Shown here in pieces: positions 33,121 through 44,186 of a stretch of DNA of 64,000 bases. A model generated the notes under the pieces. That model was not told the DNA's origin, did no database searches, and saw only the letters and a list, made by a program, of their open reading frames with translations. The DNA is taken from assembly GCA_021292165.1 (NCBI GenBank), contig CM037879.1:280749772-280813771 (forward strand), given 5' to 3'. The first letter of the stretch is position 1. Each line of letters starts with the position of its first letter. The position numbers were made by a program, and so were the translations under genes. Source of the DNA: Shinisaurus crocodilurus. Taxonomy: Eukaryota > Chordata > Lepidosauria > Squamata > Shinisauridae.

Positions 33121-33410
33121 GGGGTGGGGGTGGGGATTTGGATCAGGACCATGGTGAGGGTGAGGAATTTAACCTTTGCTCCTGTCATCATGGTCAAGGT
33201 CTTGATTCCCACCCATCTATCCCTGCTCTTTGTCACAGCAGGAAAAGTGCCATTAGCACCAAAGGCAGCTTTCCCCCAGGGGGAAATAGCACTTGTAGGG
33301 GTGGGTGATCCAGATCAGGACCATGGTAGAAGCAAAGGGTTAAAGCCCCCAACACACACACATACACACACACACCATGGTCTTGATCCAGATCCTCCCT
33401 TCTCAGTGAT
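33121..33410. repeat. Inverted-repeat element, unclassified
   Basis: 'GATCAGGACCATGGT' occurs twice in plus orientation and once inverted ('ACCATGGTCTTGATC') near 33,390, suggesting a MITE with an internal duplication. Confidence 0.5.
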
Positions 33411-33486
33411 GATATTTTTCATCCTCCCTCCCCATCCCTTTCCCTTTTGTGCCATGACTTCTCAGTTGTAATCCCAAGGGACTGCC

Positions 33487-33534
33487 ATAAGAACATAAGA
33501 GTTCTGCTGGATCAGACCAAGGGTCCATCTAGTC
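33487..33534 (-). mobile_element. CR1-like 3' end fragment
   Basis: 'CATAAGAACATAAGAG' through 'GGGTCCATCTAGTC' is the reverse complement of the CR1-like terminal 45 bp. The MITE-1 duplication ATCTAGTC (33,527-33,534) is part of it. Confidence 0.65.
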
Positions 33535-33773
33535 TAGAGCCAGTGTGGCATAGTGGTGAGAGTGTTGGACTGGGACTCGGGAGATCCGGGTTCTAGTCCC
33601 CGCTTGGCCATGAAACCCACTGGGTGACTCTGGGCCAGTCACTGACTCTCAGCCTAACCTACCTCACAGGGTTGTTGTGAGGATAAAATGGAGAGGAGGA
33701 GGAGGATTCTGTAAGCCGCCTTGGGTTCCTTGAAGGAAAAAAGGCGGGGTATAAATAAATAAATAGTCCAGGG
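33535..33773 (+). mobile_element. tRNA-derived SINE inside a MITE target duplication
   Basis: A full GAGCCAGTGTGG-type copy flanked by TAGTC (33,530-33,534; 33,774-33,778). The target lay inside the left 8-bp duplication of the adjacent MITE-1. Confidence 0.85.
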
Positions 33774-33778
33774 CTCTC

Positions 33779-33904
33779 CAACCTTGGGTCCCCAGATGTT
33801 GCTGGCCTACAGCTCCCAGCATACCCAGCCAGCATGGCTAATGGCAAGGGATTCTGGGAGCTGTAGTTCAGCAACATCTGGGGACCCAAGGTTGGAGAGC
33901 CCTG
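33779..33904. mobile_element. MITE-1 copy, TSD split by a SINE
   Basis: Ends CAGGGCTCTCCAACC and GGTTGGAGAGCCCTG. The right duplication ATCTAGTC is at 33,905-33,912 and the left at 33,527-33,534, now separated from the element by the SINE. Confidence 0.8.
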
Positions 33905-33915
33905 ATCTAGTCCCT

Positions 33916-34830
33916 AGGTGAGATGAGAGAAAGACATCGTTCTGCAGGGGGAGTGCGACGTCATGGCCCCTTACACTTTAGGACCAGGCGCATAAACCCT
34001 TCTCAGACTAAGCAGCAACAATTAAAAACCTGAGGGGAGGGTCAAATGAAACCTTTCCCCTACTAATGAGGGAAAAGATTAATACTGGTTATTAAGGATC
34101 TAGCTTAAATTTATGATGCTGTGGGTACAAAGGTGTGTGTGTAGATTTAAAAGTAATGCAGGTTAATAACGCCAAGCTGACACGTAGGATTTGGGTAACA
34201 AACAAAATAAAAATAAGTTTATTTTAATTCTCAAAATTTTAGTTCCAGAAAATAACTTTAAGCCTGCCTACCCCAAACACTTTGTAATTAACCTAAGTCC
34301 CTATAATTCTAAATACTTTCACTCCTCATACAAGCACTGATTTCTCTCAAAACTCCTGACAAGACATGAATAATCCAACTAACCTAACTTCCAAACTCTC
34401 TAACACTCCCAACACACTACAACCAACACTCTACTACTTCTTAACACACACTAACTGCCCTAACTCAACTAACTCTGACATCACCCAAACACTCCTTATA
34501 GACTCCTCCCCCCACCCTTTCCAAGACATCACAAACCACACCCACTCAGTTCAACATTCTAGACACACTAAACATACTAAAGCAGACATACACCAGGGAA
34601 CTGAATTGTGGGGTTACACCACAGGGGTGTAGTCTAGTAGCTAAAAGTGTGAGATGAGAAAACCTCACTTCCAAACTTACCTCAACCATTAACTCGCTAG
34701 GTGGCCTTAGGCAAGATCTTATACATCCTCTCAGCCTCCGCTCTCAGTTTGCAATATGGAATAATAATACATGCAGGCCTACCTCCAGGGCTGGAATAAA
34801 GATTACTGAGACAAAGATCACTTGGAATCA
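33916..34830 (+). mobile_element. MIR-like SINE split by LTR-B
   Basis: 33,916-33,953 and 34,624-34,830 together match 27,239-27,471, which is the empty form. Confidence 0.7.
33954..34623 (-). mobile_element. Solo LTR (LTR-B), longest copy
   Basis: A 670-bp block from TGCGACGTC to CACCACA. Minus-strand TATAAG at 34,495-34,500 and AATAAA at 34,218-34,223. About 70 bp longer than the copy at 28,060 in the AC-rich promoter end. The flanks GGGAG and GGGGT do not match exactly. Confidence 0.8.
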
Positions 34831-34892
34831 AAGAAAGCAGTGGGAAATGGGGCAGCGTCTGCAAAGTCTCTGGAACTTCCTAATGTCTGGGT

Positions 34893-35091
34893 CAGTGGAG
34901 ACTGGTGGTGCCAATGTCCAGTGGGGTGGTGCATCCACTTGGGGCTTTAGTCTGAACTTTTAAGGAGCTACAGCATCAATGGTGTTGAACTCCGTCCCCA
35001 AAATCGGTACAGTGCCATGGATTGCTCCGTTAAAGTTCAGACTGAAACCCGGAGCGGATACACCTTCACCCCACTGACAGGGGAGCCACTG
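34893..35091. mobile_element. MITE-3 copy
   Basis: Begins CAGTGGAGACTGGTGGTGCC and ends GGGGAGCCACTG. The core 'AAAGTTCAGACTGAAACCC' is shared with 42,425-42,530. Flanks do not match. Confidence 0.65.
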
Positions 35092-35511
35092 CTGCTCTGG
35101 ATTACAGTTCCTAGCAGTCAGAGGTTAAGAACTTTTCCACACGGTATATCACTCTGAACCCCCCTCAGCAAATGCACTTTTCAAATCTCCATGCAGCAGT
35201 GGCGTACTGGATCCAGGGACACAGCGCTGGCACTTTTTTTTTATTAGCAGGGACTCTGACATCATCTGCCAACCCCACCAGCTCAGAATTCTCTGTTCCA
35301 TCTGACCTTAGCTGCAATTCTTACTGTAGCAGGGGTGGGGGGAGATGAATTTCCCCAACAACAATATATTTCTTGTTGTAATATAAAGTAGTTTACAGTG
35401 GCTTGGTCTTGAATGGGCAATTCAGACCCATTTGCTTTACAAAAGACCTGCCCCTGGTGGAGATGAAATTGCCAGAACTGGTTTGTTGATATTGGATCGA
35501 CACAGCTGCCT

Positions 35512-35657
35512 CATGCTGGCTCAGCTTGTCTGAGTGTGGAAAGCTAAGCAGGGTCAGGCCTGGTTATGACTTGGATGGGAGACCCCTCCTCTAGTTTCCT
35601 GCAGGGGGTTGGACTCGATGGCCTTGTAGGCCCCTTCTAACTCTATGATCCTATGAT
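35512..35657 (+). mobile_element. 5S rRNA-derived SINE
   Basis: Box A 'AAGCTAAGCAGGGTC' (from 35,541) and box C 'GACTTGGATGGGAGACC' (35,568-35,584) are the 5S rRNA internal promoter. After about 10 bp the sequence becomes the CR1-type 3' end 'GGTTGGACTCGATGGCC' and CTATGATCCTATGA tail. Confidence 0.85.
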
Positions 35658-35669
35658 AGCCTATGATAT

Positions 35670-35950
35670 CACTGGGAGTAGGAAGAGGATTTAAGGGGAG
35701 ACATGATAACAGTCTTCAAAGACCTAAAGGACTGTCATGTGGAAGACAGAGCATACCTGTTTCCTGTTGCTCCAGAGGGCAGGGCTAGAACTAATGGGTG
35801 GAAATGGCAGGGAAGTAGATGAACTGTTCGACACTGGAACAGACTGCCCCAGGGTGCTGGTGGACTCTCCTTTGCTGGAGGCATGTAAGCCGGAGCTGGA
35901 CAGCTGTCAGGGATGCTAGGTCAGGTGCATGATTCCTGCGTTGAGCATAT
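35670..35950 (+). mobile_element. CR1-like LINE C-terminus
   Basis: Diverged frame: GDMITVFKDLKDCHVEDRAY, then degraded sequence through 'GCTGGACAGCTGTCAGGGA'. It lies between two 5S-derived SINEs and stops within the 3' UTR, where the second SINE joins. Confidence 0.7.
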
Positions 35951-36127
35951 ACAGGCCTGTGGCTCACGCTGGCTCAGCTTGTCTGAGCGTGGAAAGCTAA
36001 GCAGGGTCAGGCCTGGTTATGACTTGGATGGGAGACCCCCTCCTCTAGTTTCCTGCATTGAGCAGGGGGTTGGACTCGATGGCCTTGTAGGCCCCTTCCG
36101 ACTCTATGATCTATGGATCTATGACTC
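35951..36127 (+). mobile_element. 5S rRNA-derived SINE, most complete copy
   Basis: Starts 'GGCCTGTGGCTCACGCTGG'. Box A from 35,993 and box C at 36,021-36,037. CR1-like tail 'TGCATTGAGCAGGGGGTTGG' ends CTATGATCTATGGATC. Best copy for judging the 5S head. Confidence 0.85.
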
Positions 36128-36329
36128 AATGGATTGTGGGGCTCTGCTTGGGGGCGTGGCTACCGGGACTGTCAGAATGAGCGCCTGCCTGCTGTGCAGG
36201 TCTGCCCTAAGAATTCTCAGATCGGCTGGCTACCTGTCCAGGCGAAAGTCCCTCTCCCTAAACGCGGCACCTCCCCAAACACCTTCACTCTCCTTTAGAC
36301 TGGAGGGATGTTGAGCAAAAGACCTCATC

Positions 36330-36860
36330 CAAAACCTTTTTTCTTTCCTTTTCTTTTCCATCTGCAAGAATGACAATGAAGCGATAATGACCTTGGGAGG
36401 ACAGGTTTGTGTTTATTCCATCTTTGGCCCCATTAGATGTGGCTTTGGCCTAAGGAACAGCTAAAGGCTGGATGTCTTTTTAAGTGGGCTAAAACCTTGA
36501 TAAACAATGTCCCCGTGGACATTCTTTCCATTAGATGACAGCTGGCATAAAATATAAAGAGCATTGTAAAAACAGTGCAAAACTCCCTCCGCCCCCGCCT
36601 ATCTCTCTGTCATAATCACTCTCTGCAGCGCATATGCACCATTTCTGAGAACTTGTTTCTCTCCCTGGAAAGCCGAACAAACACAAACCGCACACAGTAT
36701 ATACAAGATGGTCAAGCAGCCAGTGATGCCAATTGGCTTCTGCAGACAGAAAGATGCAACGTCCCTCACTTTTGTGTTTCTCACACAGACGGCTTGCGCT
36801 AGGGAGCCTGACCTTGGTTGGGACTATATCCATCAAAGTAAGTCACACTTTTAAAGTTGT
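36330..36860. other. Possible conserved non-coding element
   Basis: Repeat-free, A+T-rich, with 'CCCCATTAGATGTGGC' and 'AACCTTGATAAACAATG'. All frames are short. Inference from texture only. Confidence 0.3.
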
Positions 36861-37690
36861 TTTATAACAACAACAAGAAGAAGAAGAAGAACAAGAAAAC
36901 AACTCCACTCATACTGTTATGTCTCCCTTAACATAGTACACACAACTCCCTTCATATGTAGAATGAACCATGTTCCCGGATGGCATGTCTGTTTGACATT
37001 TGTCGGAAAGAGTTCTCTGGGTCTACCTCTGTGTGCACAGAGGGGTGAACCTAATTGGCCAGGGTCCATCCTCGTGTGTTGGAACCCTCCACGTGTATTT
37101 CTGTAAGCATGGAGAATGCTTTCTGACAAAACGCCAAATACCATGGGTGCACGGCAGCAGTGGGCGGCCACGGCAGAGGGCAGGGCTAGTCTACACAGCC
37201 CCATGGCACCCTCTGCACATTCCTTCAACACACGGAGAAGGCCCTGTGTACCCACCAACGTTGTCACTCCAATACATCGCCCACCCCTACATTGGAACAC
37301 ATTATTATCAGGCATGCCTGGCAAGGCCTACTACAGCTGGGGATGCCCCCAAGTTGTACCTCCTCACACGTGCAAAGAACCCTCCCGCTCCTCCTTATTG
37401 CAGAATCAATGCCATCATCGACACTGGTTTCACCTGAGCCCCATTCAGAAGCTGCCTCAACTCGCAGGATAAATGCACGGAGGGGACAACGCCTGTCGGC
37501 TCCAGCCCAGGGGTGTCCACACCTCAGTGGCCCCACTCCTGACTTTAGCCGAAATGGGCGCTAACGCATGTACAGGTGAACATGCAAAGGCACCTCCATG
37601 TGATTGGAAACCCTGTGCAACTGGGGTTCCAGATCATACGGAGATGGCTATCCATGTTTAGCACATCAAGCACTCCTTGGTGCGTAGCAA
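36861..37690. repeat. Unclassified G+C-richer repeat fragment
   Basis: 'GGCAGAGGGCAGGGCTAG' and nearby steps are shared loosely with 39,970-40,060 ('GGCAGAGGGCAGGGTTATG'). Related motifs also occur at 47,320-47,690. Several frames of 118-145 codons overlap on both strands with no domain, so I do not call a gene. Confidence 0.4.
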
Positions 37691-37930
37691 CTAGGATGGC
37701 CATGTGTCCCCAGTCCAAGTCCAGTATAAAGATAAAGAACCACCAGAAGGAAGAGCTGGACCTCGAAGGTGCCCATCACCAGTGACCACCTGGACAGAAG
37801 AGTGAGCAAGGCACACTATGGTGTGATGGCCAGTATTTCTGGTTAAATTATCATAGTTCTTTCTAAATTTGCATATCTACATATACACTGGCATATGCAC
37901 ATTGTATGCAGATCAGTGCCCTCTTTGGCC
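37690..37930 (+). mobile_element. MITE-7 copy
   Basis: 'GGATGGCCATGTGTCCCC' start, 'AGATAAAGAACCACCAGAAG' middle, shared with 42,600-42,935 and 44,284-44,660. Confidence 0.6.
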
Positions 37931-38049
37931 CTCTCCACTTTAATCACACAGAGCTCTTTTGCGAGAGTAATGGATGAAGGAAGCTACACAACTCCACAAA
38001 CTCCCCTTCCCTCCACGGTCACAAATTGTCCCAATAGTGCTTACTCCCG

Positions 38050-38150
38050 TATTTATTTATTTGTTAGTTTGAGATGTACATACCACATTTCAGCAAAGCT
38101 TTCAGGGCAGTTTACAAAAAACAAGGTACAGTACATGGAATCTCTCCCCT
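38050..38150 (-). mobile_element. L2-like tail fragment
   Basis: 'TATTTATTTATTTGTTAG' and 'TTTCAGGGCAGTTTACAAA' in minus orientation. Confidence 0.45.
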
Positions 38151-38317
38151 CCCCCTTGATGCATTTCTACATGGCAGGATCTAGGAGAGGGAGGACAGAA
38201 GAACCTCCAGCCCAAGGGCCAAATCCAGCTCTGGGGGCCAAATTTGGCATTGGAGGGTTGCCCTGATGGCCATGCCACACACCCCCTTCCCCCCCACCCT
38301 TTGGGGCTTTCCCAGCA

Positions 38318-38492
38318 TGAAACTCACTGGGTGACTTTGGGCCAGTCACTGACTTTCAGCCTAACCTACCTCACAGGGTTGTTGTGAGGATAAAGTGGAG
38401 AGGAGGAGGAGGACCATGTAAGCCGCCTTGGGTTCCTTGCAAGAGGAAAAAAGGCGGGGTATAAATGTAATAAATAAATAAATAAATAAATT
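38318..38492 (+). mobile_element. tRNA-derived SINE, 5'-truncated
   Basis: Starts in the middle at 'GAAACTCACTGGGTGAC', lacks A and B boxes, and ends (AAAT)n. Confidence 0.8.
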
Positions 38493-38700
38493 CTGAAAGA
38501 CTGAACTGCCTCTCCTAAGACTTAATTACTGGCAACAAGAGCTTTGAGATGCAATATGCGGGTATCGTTGGTATTTTTTTGGCCATGCCCATTTTGCCTT
38601 GGCCCAGTCCACACCTGGAATGCCCCCCCCGCCCCGAGATCTTCTTTGAAATGGAGATTGGCCCTTGAGCTGAAAGGGGTTCAACACACCCCTGCTCTAG
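38493..38700 (+). mobile_element. Old hAT-like repeat fragment
   Basis: Plus-strand relative of 19,375-19,600 ('GAGCTGAAAGGGGTTC'). Confidence 0.5.
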
Positions 38701-40170
38701 GAATTTCCATTTTAACTCTGCTAAGCCAGCGATCTCTACTGTTAAGGAAAGATAAGATCTCTAGCCTAGGGGGTAGGCAGCCTTTTTGGACCGTGGGCGC
38801 GTTTGGTAACTTGAGGAACTGTCCTGGGGCACCTCCACAAAATGGCTGCCATGGGAGGTGTGGCAAAGGATAAGTAAACTGCCCAAAAGACTGAGTACAA
38901 GGCAGAGGTGAGGTCTGATCCCCAAAATAATTCCTTTGAACCCACATTTTTCAGTACCAACAGAAACCTATTTTGCAGCGATCGCAGCTGCTGGTAAGAA
39001 ATTGTGTTAAGTGGAAGGGGACAGTCACCTTGGAGGGCACCAAGAAAAGTGTCCAGGGTGGGGGAGGCATGTCTTGCACGTTGTGTACCCCTGATCTGGC
39101 CTGTGGAGGTATTTTCCAAAAGTTACGGGAATCTTTGATATACAGCACAGGTGACTACTTTGCCATTGCTTTCCAAAAAAACCTTATTTGCTTATTCATT
39201 AATGAGATTTTTTTATACTGCCCTCTACCAAGTTTGGTTTCAGGGCTGTTTGGTTTACAACACTGAAAACATCAAGATACAATAAGCCGCATAATATCCC
39301 TTATACAGAGATATTAACACCAGACATATCATAATTCTTGGGTTATTCATTGTTGTTCTTGGTGTGTGTGTGTGTGTGTGTTTTCCAGGACTATTAGCAT
39401 TGTCCTCTTTGCACAGTGCAGTCATTCTCTCATTTCTGTTTTATCCTCTGACCTTGTCAGTGTCCTTGTCGCTGGTCTTTGTAGGAAAAGCAAATGCACA
39501 CAATTGTATTGGTTTCTTTTTCTTTCTTTCTTCTTTCTTTTTAAAATGAAAAATCAAAAGGATGTCAAGAAAATCGAAAGGATGTCATAAAAACATGGTA
39601 TGTACGAAAGCATGGGGGATCACTTTGAATAAAAACCCCAATTCCACACGTACAACGTTGTGTTTTCTAGCCTGAATTTGCATATTGCACGAATAGGTTT
39701 GCGAAGAGCTTCCCGAATATAAAGACAAGAATATGGCACGCCAAGGCCATCCCCTTGGAGAAGAATAGGGAGGAAAGACATCCTTCATCAAGGCTGTGGC
39801 GGTGACTTCCCAAATCATGCACCAGCCCCACCCACCACTGGGAATATGGCCCCAGAGAGCTTCTCCACAGTGGCATTCGGCCCTCAGTTCAACACCCCAG
39901 CTCTATGCGCATGCATTGGCACATGTGGACGGCCCCTTCTCATGGTTGCCAAAGGCATGGGGGCATGGCCGGCAGGTGTGGCAGAGGGCAGGGTTATGCT
40001 GTGTGGCTCTACAGTCCTCTCATGCCTTCTTTCAATGCGTGGTGGGTTCAAGTGGACCCCCCCCCCTTACAGCTGGAAGGAAATCTGAGACATTGGCTGG
40101 AAAGCACTGGTCCGTTCCTGAGCCCCAACTGAATGGACAAAGAGAAGGGTGATATGCCAAGAGGCAATCT
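38701..40170. other. No recognised gene
   Basis: (GT)n at 39,362-39,381. 39,790-40,110 is related to 36,861-37,690. Otherwise unclassified. Confidence 0.3.
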
Positions 40171-40171
40171 T

Positions 40172-40418
40172 GGGAGCCTGTGTGGTGTAGTGGTGAGAGT
40201 GTTGTGTTGGGACTCAGTCAGGAGATCCGGGTTCTAGTCCCCACTCAGCCACGAAGCTCACTGGGTGACTTTGGACCACACTCTCAGCCCAACCTACCTC
40301 GTAGGGTTGTTGTGAGTATAAAATGGAGAGGAGAATCATGTAAGCCACCTTGAGTTCCTTGGGGGGGGGGGAAGGCTGGATATAAAAGGAATAATACATA
40401 AAAATAAATACAAAATAT
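40172..40418 (+). mobile_element. tRNA-derived SINE
   Basis: 'GAGCCTGTGTGGTGTAGTGG' head, B-box 'GGTTCTAGTCC', body, and an A+T-rich tail. More diverged than the copies at 28,926 and 33,535. Confidence 0.8.
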
Positions 40419-41924
40419 TAATTGACCTACCCTGCACTTGTAGAGGGGTGAGGTGGAATGCCAGTCCAGTTTTTGGGGACCTGGTCTAAAACCCACATAC
40501 CGTACCTGTTTGGTATAAGAATGGAGTCTGCACGTCAAAACAACATCTCAGAACATTTTTAAATCTCAAAAACTGCCATCTATGCCTCAGGGATCAAACG
40601 TCTGGGAAATACGGAGCGATGGGCGCAATCCAACCAAAATTCTGTGCCTGAAGTTCCATTGATTTCAATGAGACTCTTTGCCACACACTCACCATTCCCA
40701 CCGACGTCAAGGGAAATCTCAAAGGCCTCGACTCTAGCTGAACCGTGCCCTAAGAAAACAGTATTGTATTGCTCAAGAGTTCCGGCTATTCAGTCTCTTT
40801 TTAAAAAAAAAAAATGTCTTCTTGAGCTGTAACACACTCTAGCAAAGGATTCACGGAGGGCAACCATTACCTGCTCGCTTCGGACCCTGCTAATTCCCCG
40901 CTGAAGTTGGGATGGTACGTTTCCTGCCTAGCATCTCTGAGCATCCCACCAGAGCGGCCTATTTTGCTGGCCCTCCCTTCAAATCAGGAGAACGAGTTGG
41001 AGGCTATCTGTAAATATTAAGGGTAATACCCGGTAGACCTTAAGGTGCAACCTTCAATAATGCTTTGAACATTCTGGCTAACAAACTAGGTAGTACTTTA
41101 GGGGGATGAATGTGACTGGGGAAAGATGCTACTAGGGGAGGGCAGGAACTCGGGAATTAAACGTGCAGTTGGCCTAAAAGGCAAAGAATAACTGCTGGCC
41201 CAAACAGAATGTGGATTACAGTCTGGCAAGAATTCGAGATGGACCAGAACATCTGGTGTTTGAGGGGCTACCGTTTCTTTAAACTGCCGGTAGCAACTGT
41301 TCAATCAGCCCGTGCCAAATTCCAGATGAAAACTCACAAGATAAATAAATGAACAGAACGTAACAGACACCACCAAGGAAATGATCTCCTTCTGCCGCCA
41401 CCCCCCAACTTCCCGATTTCATATGCACTTCAAGCCTCAATCCAGCCCTTCACCTCTTTTTTCTGGAATGTAAGCACAATCCCCATGGAACCTGCTGTTA
41501 AATCCCAGAGGGATGCTGCCCGTCTGTGTTGACAATGCTGGGCTAGAAGGACTAATTGCCTGAATAGGCAGCTTCCTATATTCTTACTCTTATTCTTATT
41601 ATTTAATTTTAGTTATTTGAAAATGGAGTGCTTCGGTTCAGGATTCCAGCCAGCCAGCCAGCCATGCTCTTTTCAAGGATACTCCATTGTATTCCCACAC
41701 CCTGGTTTTCAATTTCCCTCTCCAAAACACATAGTTCTTCTGTGGCCAACAAAGATGTTCACTGGGCTGTTTTGGGGGCACTTCCCCCCGTTAGGTTTTT
41801 GTTTTGTTTTGTTTTTACTTCTGTAAACCTTGGGCTTCCCCCAACCCTGCTGATACCCCCCCCTTGTGGATGGTGCCATTTTGGCTACATAAGTATCAGC
41901 ACTCAGAGATTTAGTTCGCCATTA
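40419..41924. other. No recognised gene; one SINE tail
   Basis: 41,520-41,600 ends 'GGCAGCTTCCTATATTC', the tail of the second SINE family. The rest is unclassified; 40,540-41,400 is low-repeat. Confidence 0.3.
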
Positions 41925-41932
41925 GTATATAG

Positions 41933-42051
41933 CAGTGTTCTCCAACCTTGGGTCCCAGATGTTTTTGGCCTATAACTCCCAGCATGCCCCAGCCAGCATG
42001 CTGGGAGTTGTAGGCCAAAAACATCTGGGGACCCAAGGTTGGAGAACACTG
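41933..42051. mobile_element. MITE-1 copy, perfect 8-bp TSD
   Basis: Duplication GTATATAG at 41,925-41,932 and 42,052-42,059. A near-perfect palindrome of 119 bp. Confidence 0.9.
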
Positions 42052-42099
42052 GTATATAGCATCCTTCCCCCAAAGAAGGAGAGACATTCGGCGCTATAC

Positions 42100-42235
42100 C
42101 AGCCTTCCCCAACCTTGTGCCGATGGGATGTATTGGACTACAACTCCCAGCACCCCTACCCATTGACCATGCTGGCTGGGGCTCATGGGAGTTGGAGTCC
42201 AAAACATCTGAAGGGCACCAGGTTGGGGAAGGCTG
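42100..42235. mobile_element. MITE-1-related palindrome
   Basis: CAGCCTTCCCCAACCT and AGGTTGGGGAAGGCTG ends with the same 'ACTACAACTCCCAGCA' core. Flanks CGCTATAC and CTTTAGAT do not match well. Confidence 0.7.
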
Positions 42236-42412
42236 CTTTAGATGGCCTCACCATCTGAGGATTAACCCTCCTCCTGCAACGGTTACAGCAAAGCGACTGT
42301 TGAGTTCCTGGAGAATGGACTTGGATTGCCACATCCTATTGATATCTTGGTACTTCCATGTCCTGGACCCCCCCACACACTTAATCAGTCACCCTTTCTG
42401 ATCTAGGGTGGC

Positions 42413-42935
42413 CATATGTCCTCTTTTGGGGGTAGGGTTCAGCAGCATGGAGAGCTCCTTAAAAGTTCAGACTGAAACCCAGCGTGGATACACCACCCCA
42501 CTGAGATGGGAGGCAGCAGCCTCCCCTGCCTAGCCTATGACCATCTAAACATGAGTGGGTGACAGCATGCAATTGCTTGACATAAAACCATTCCATCGAG
42601 TAGGGTGACCATCCATCCTCGTTTACAGAGGACAGTCCTCTATTGGAAGAGCTGCCAGAGGATTGTCCTTATTTTGAAGGCTGTTTGAAGGGCTGCCCAG
42701 TTCAAGTCCAGTTGAAAGATAAAGAACCATCAGAAGGAAGAGCTGGGCCTTGATATCGCCCATCAACAGCACCTCGACAGCAGGCTGAGCAAGGCACCCG
42801 GGCCACCTGGTCACAGTCTTACACATGATGGTGAGATGTACCGTATTTCTACTAAATAATTATTAGTGGAAATATACCTATAAATTGGCCTGCGCAAAAT
42901 TTATGCAGATCTGTGTCCTCTTTTTTTTTTTAGTG
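42413..42935 (+). mobile_element. MITE-7, MITE-3 half, MITE-7 again
   Basis: 42,413-42,424 starts 'AGGGTGGCCATATGTCC'. 42,425-42,530 is the right half of a MITE-3. 42,600-42,935 is a longer MITE-7 ('GAGGACAGTCCTC' steps) ending in a T run. Confidence 0.5.
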
Positions 42936-43052
42936 ATGCATGCATGCCCCCTATTTTGACAAGAACCCAAATTGGCACCAATTTGAACATGTTTGCCATA
43001 CTTGGAGGACTCTGTAAAAGATTGGAAATGACTACAAATCCTAGGGAGATCT

Positions 43053-43054
<2 letters not shown>

Positions 43055-43084
<30 letters not shown>
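43055..43084 (+). repeat. (GT)n microsatellite
   Basis: About 15 GT units in unclassified DNA. Confidence 0.9.
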
Positions 43085-43087
<3 letters not shown>

Positions 43088-43519
43088 TATTTTTATTTAC
43101 AAACATTTTTATACCATCTGTCATGTAAAACACATTCAGACAGCGTACAAGATAACTTGTGCCCTGCTGCAGCCAAGCCTTTGAATGTGCTGCTGAAATG
43201 TTCTCTCATGACCAGCCCCAGACCATGGTGGTGGATCCTCCAAAGAACATCAGGTTACCAGACTCCTTGCTTGGGACCAGCACAATCATTTATGGGAAGA
43301 ACCTTTTGATCCAGGCCAGATAATTATACTGGAAAGCCCTTCCACCTATTTTTTAAAATATATATATACATGCTTTTTGATTAAAAAAAAATATGAAACA
43401 TTGATTAAGAACAAAAAAGGAGTAGGAAGGCCCTAGGACAGAGGTGAGCAACTTGTAGGACAAAATTCCCATCATTCTTGGAAGGAGCATGGGAGTTGTA
43501 GGCCAAAAATCTGCTCTAT

Positions 43520-44040
43520 AAACACTCTAGGAATAAGAAATTCACTTTAAAAAAAAGACTGTTGTCTAAAAACTAATCTCTTTATTTCAAGAAGCATGGT
43601 GATCTAATGAACTTAAATAACATGACTCACAAACATTTATCCTTATTAACAAAGGCATAAAACAGAAGATTACAGGGGGGAAATTAGCCCTAACCTGCTG
43701 CTAAGCTTTCTCTGTCACCTCACAAGCCTACCACATTCCTTTTTAATTTGCATAATGACTGGTTCAGGATTCCAGTCCTGAATTTGGAGGTTAGTTACGT
43801 TTTGTGCAATTAATGGATGAGAATTAACACAATGTCACTACAAAGCACTCTCTGAAAGGAACAGGAGCGTTTAATGAGGCCTTGTAAAGTGGTCAGGTGT
43901 ATGCATAACCACATTTCTCCAGAGAAAGGGTTCGCTATTTTGCAGCTCGAGTAGCAAGCTAGAAAGCAGGAAGCCTCTGCCGAGCATTCAACCGGATCCA
44001 AATACAAACTAGCCCAGTGATCGAAAGGTTGGTTTACATG
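43520..44040. other. Possible conserved non-coding element
   Basis: Repeat-free A+T-rich block with 'TTTAATTTGCATAATGAC' (octamer-like ATTTGCAT) and 'GCAATTAATGG'. Texture only. An old MITE fragment lies just before it at 43,440-43,505. Confidence 0.35.
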
Positions 44041-44073
44041 TTAACGTTGCCATGCTCAGGTCATGTTATATTG

Positions 44074-44186
44074 CAGGGGTGGGCAACTTGTGGGCCTGCA
44101 GATGTTTTGGCCTTCAATTCCCATGATCCCGCACCGCCTGCTATGCTGGCTAGGGCTGATGGGACTTGTGGGCCAAAACACCCCTG
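44074..44186. mobile_element. hAT-like MITE, CAGGGGTGGGCAA type
   Basis: Ends CAGGGGTGGGCAACTTG and AAAACACCCCTG. Flanks TTATATTG and TTATATCA agree in 6 of 8 positions. Confidence 0.7.

Larger units (their letters stand above)
35210..36165 (+). repeat. Repeat X with a SINE-CR1-SINE insertion
   Basis: 35,210-35,511 and 36,128-36,165 match the uninterrupted Repeat X at 62,905-63,262 ('GGCTTGGTCTTGAATGGGCA', 'TTGGGGGCGTGGCTA'). The intervening 600 bp is absent there. Confidence 0.65.

Noticed and set aside
35541..35584. 5S rRNA gene
   Set aside because: Only the internal promoter part is present and it joins a CR1-like tail; it is a SINE.
36917..37564. Overlapping 118-145 codon frames on both strands
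   Set aside because: No recognisable domain, no splice or start context, and the sequence is repeated loosely elsewhere in the window.
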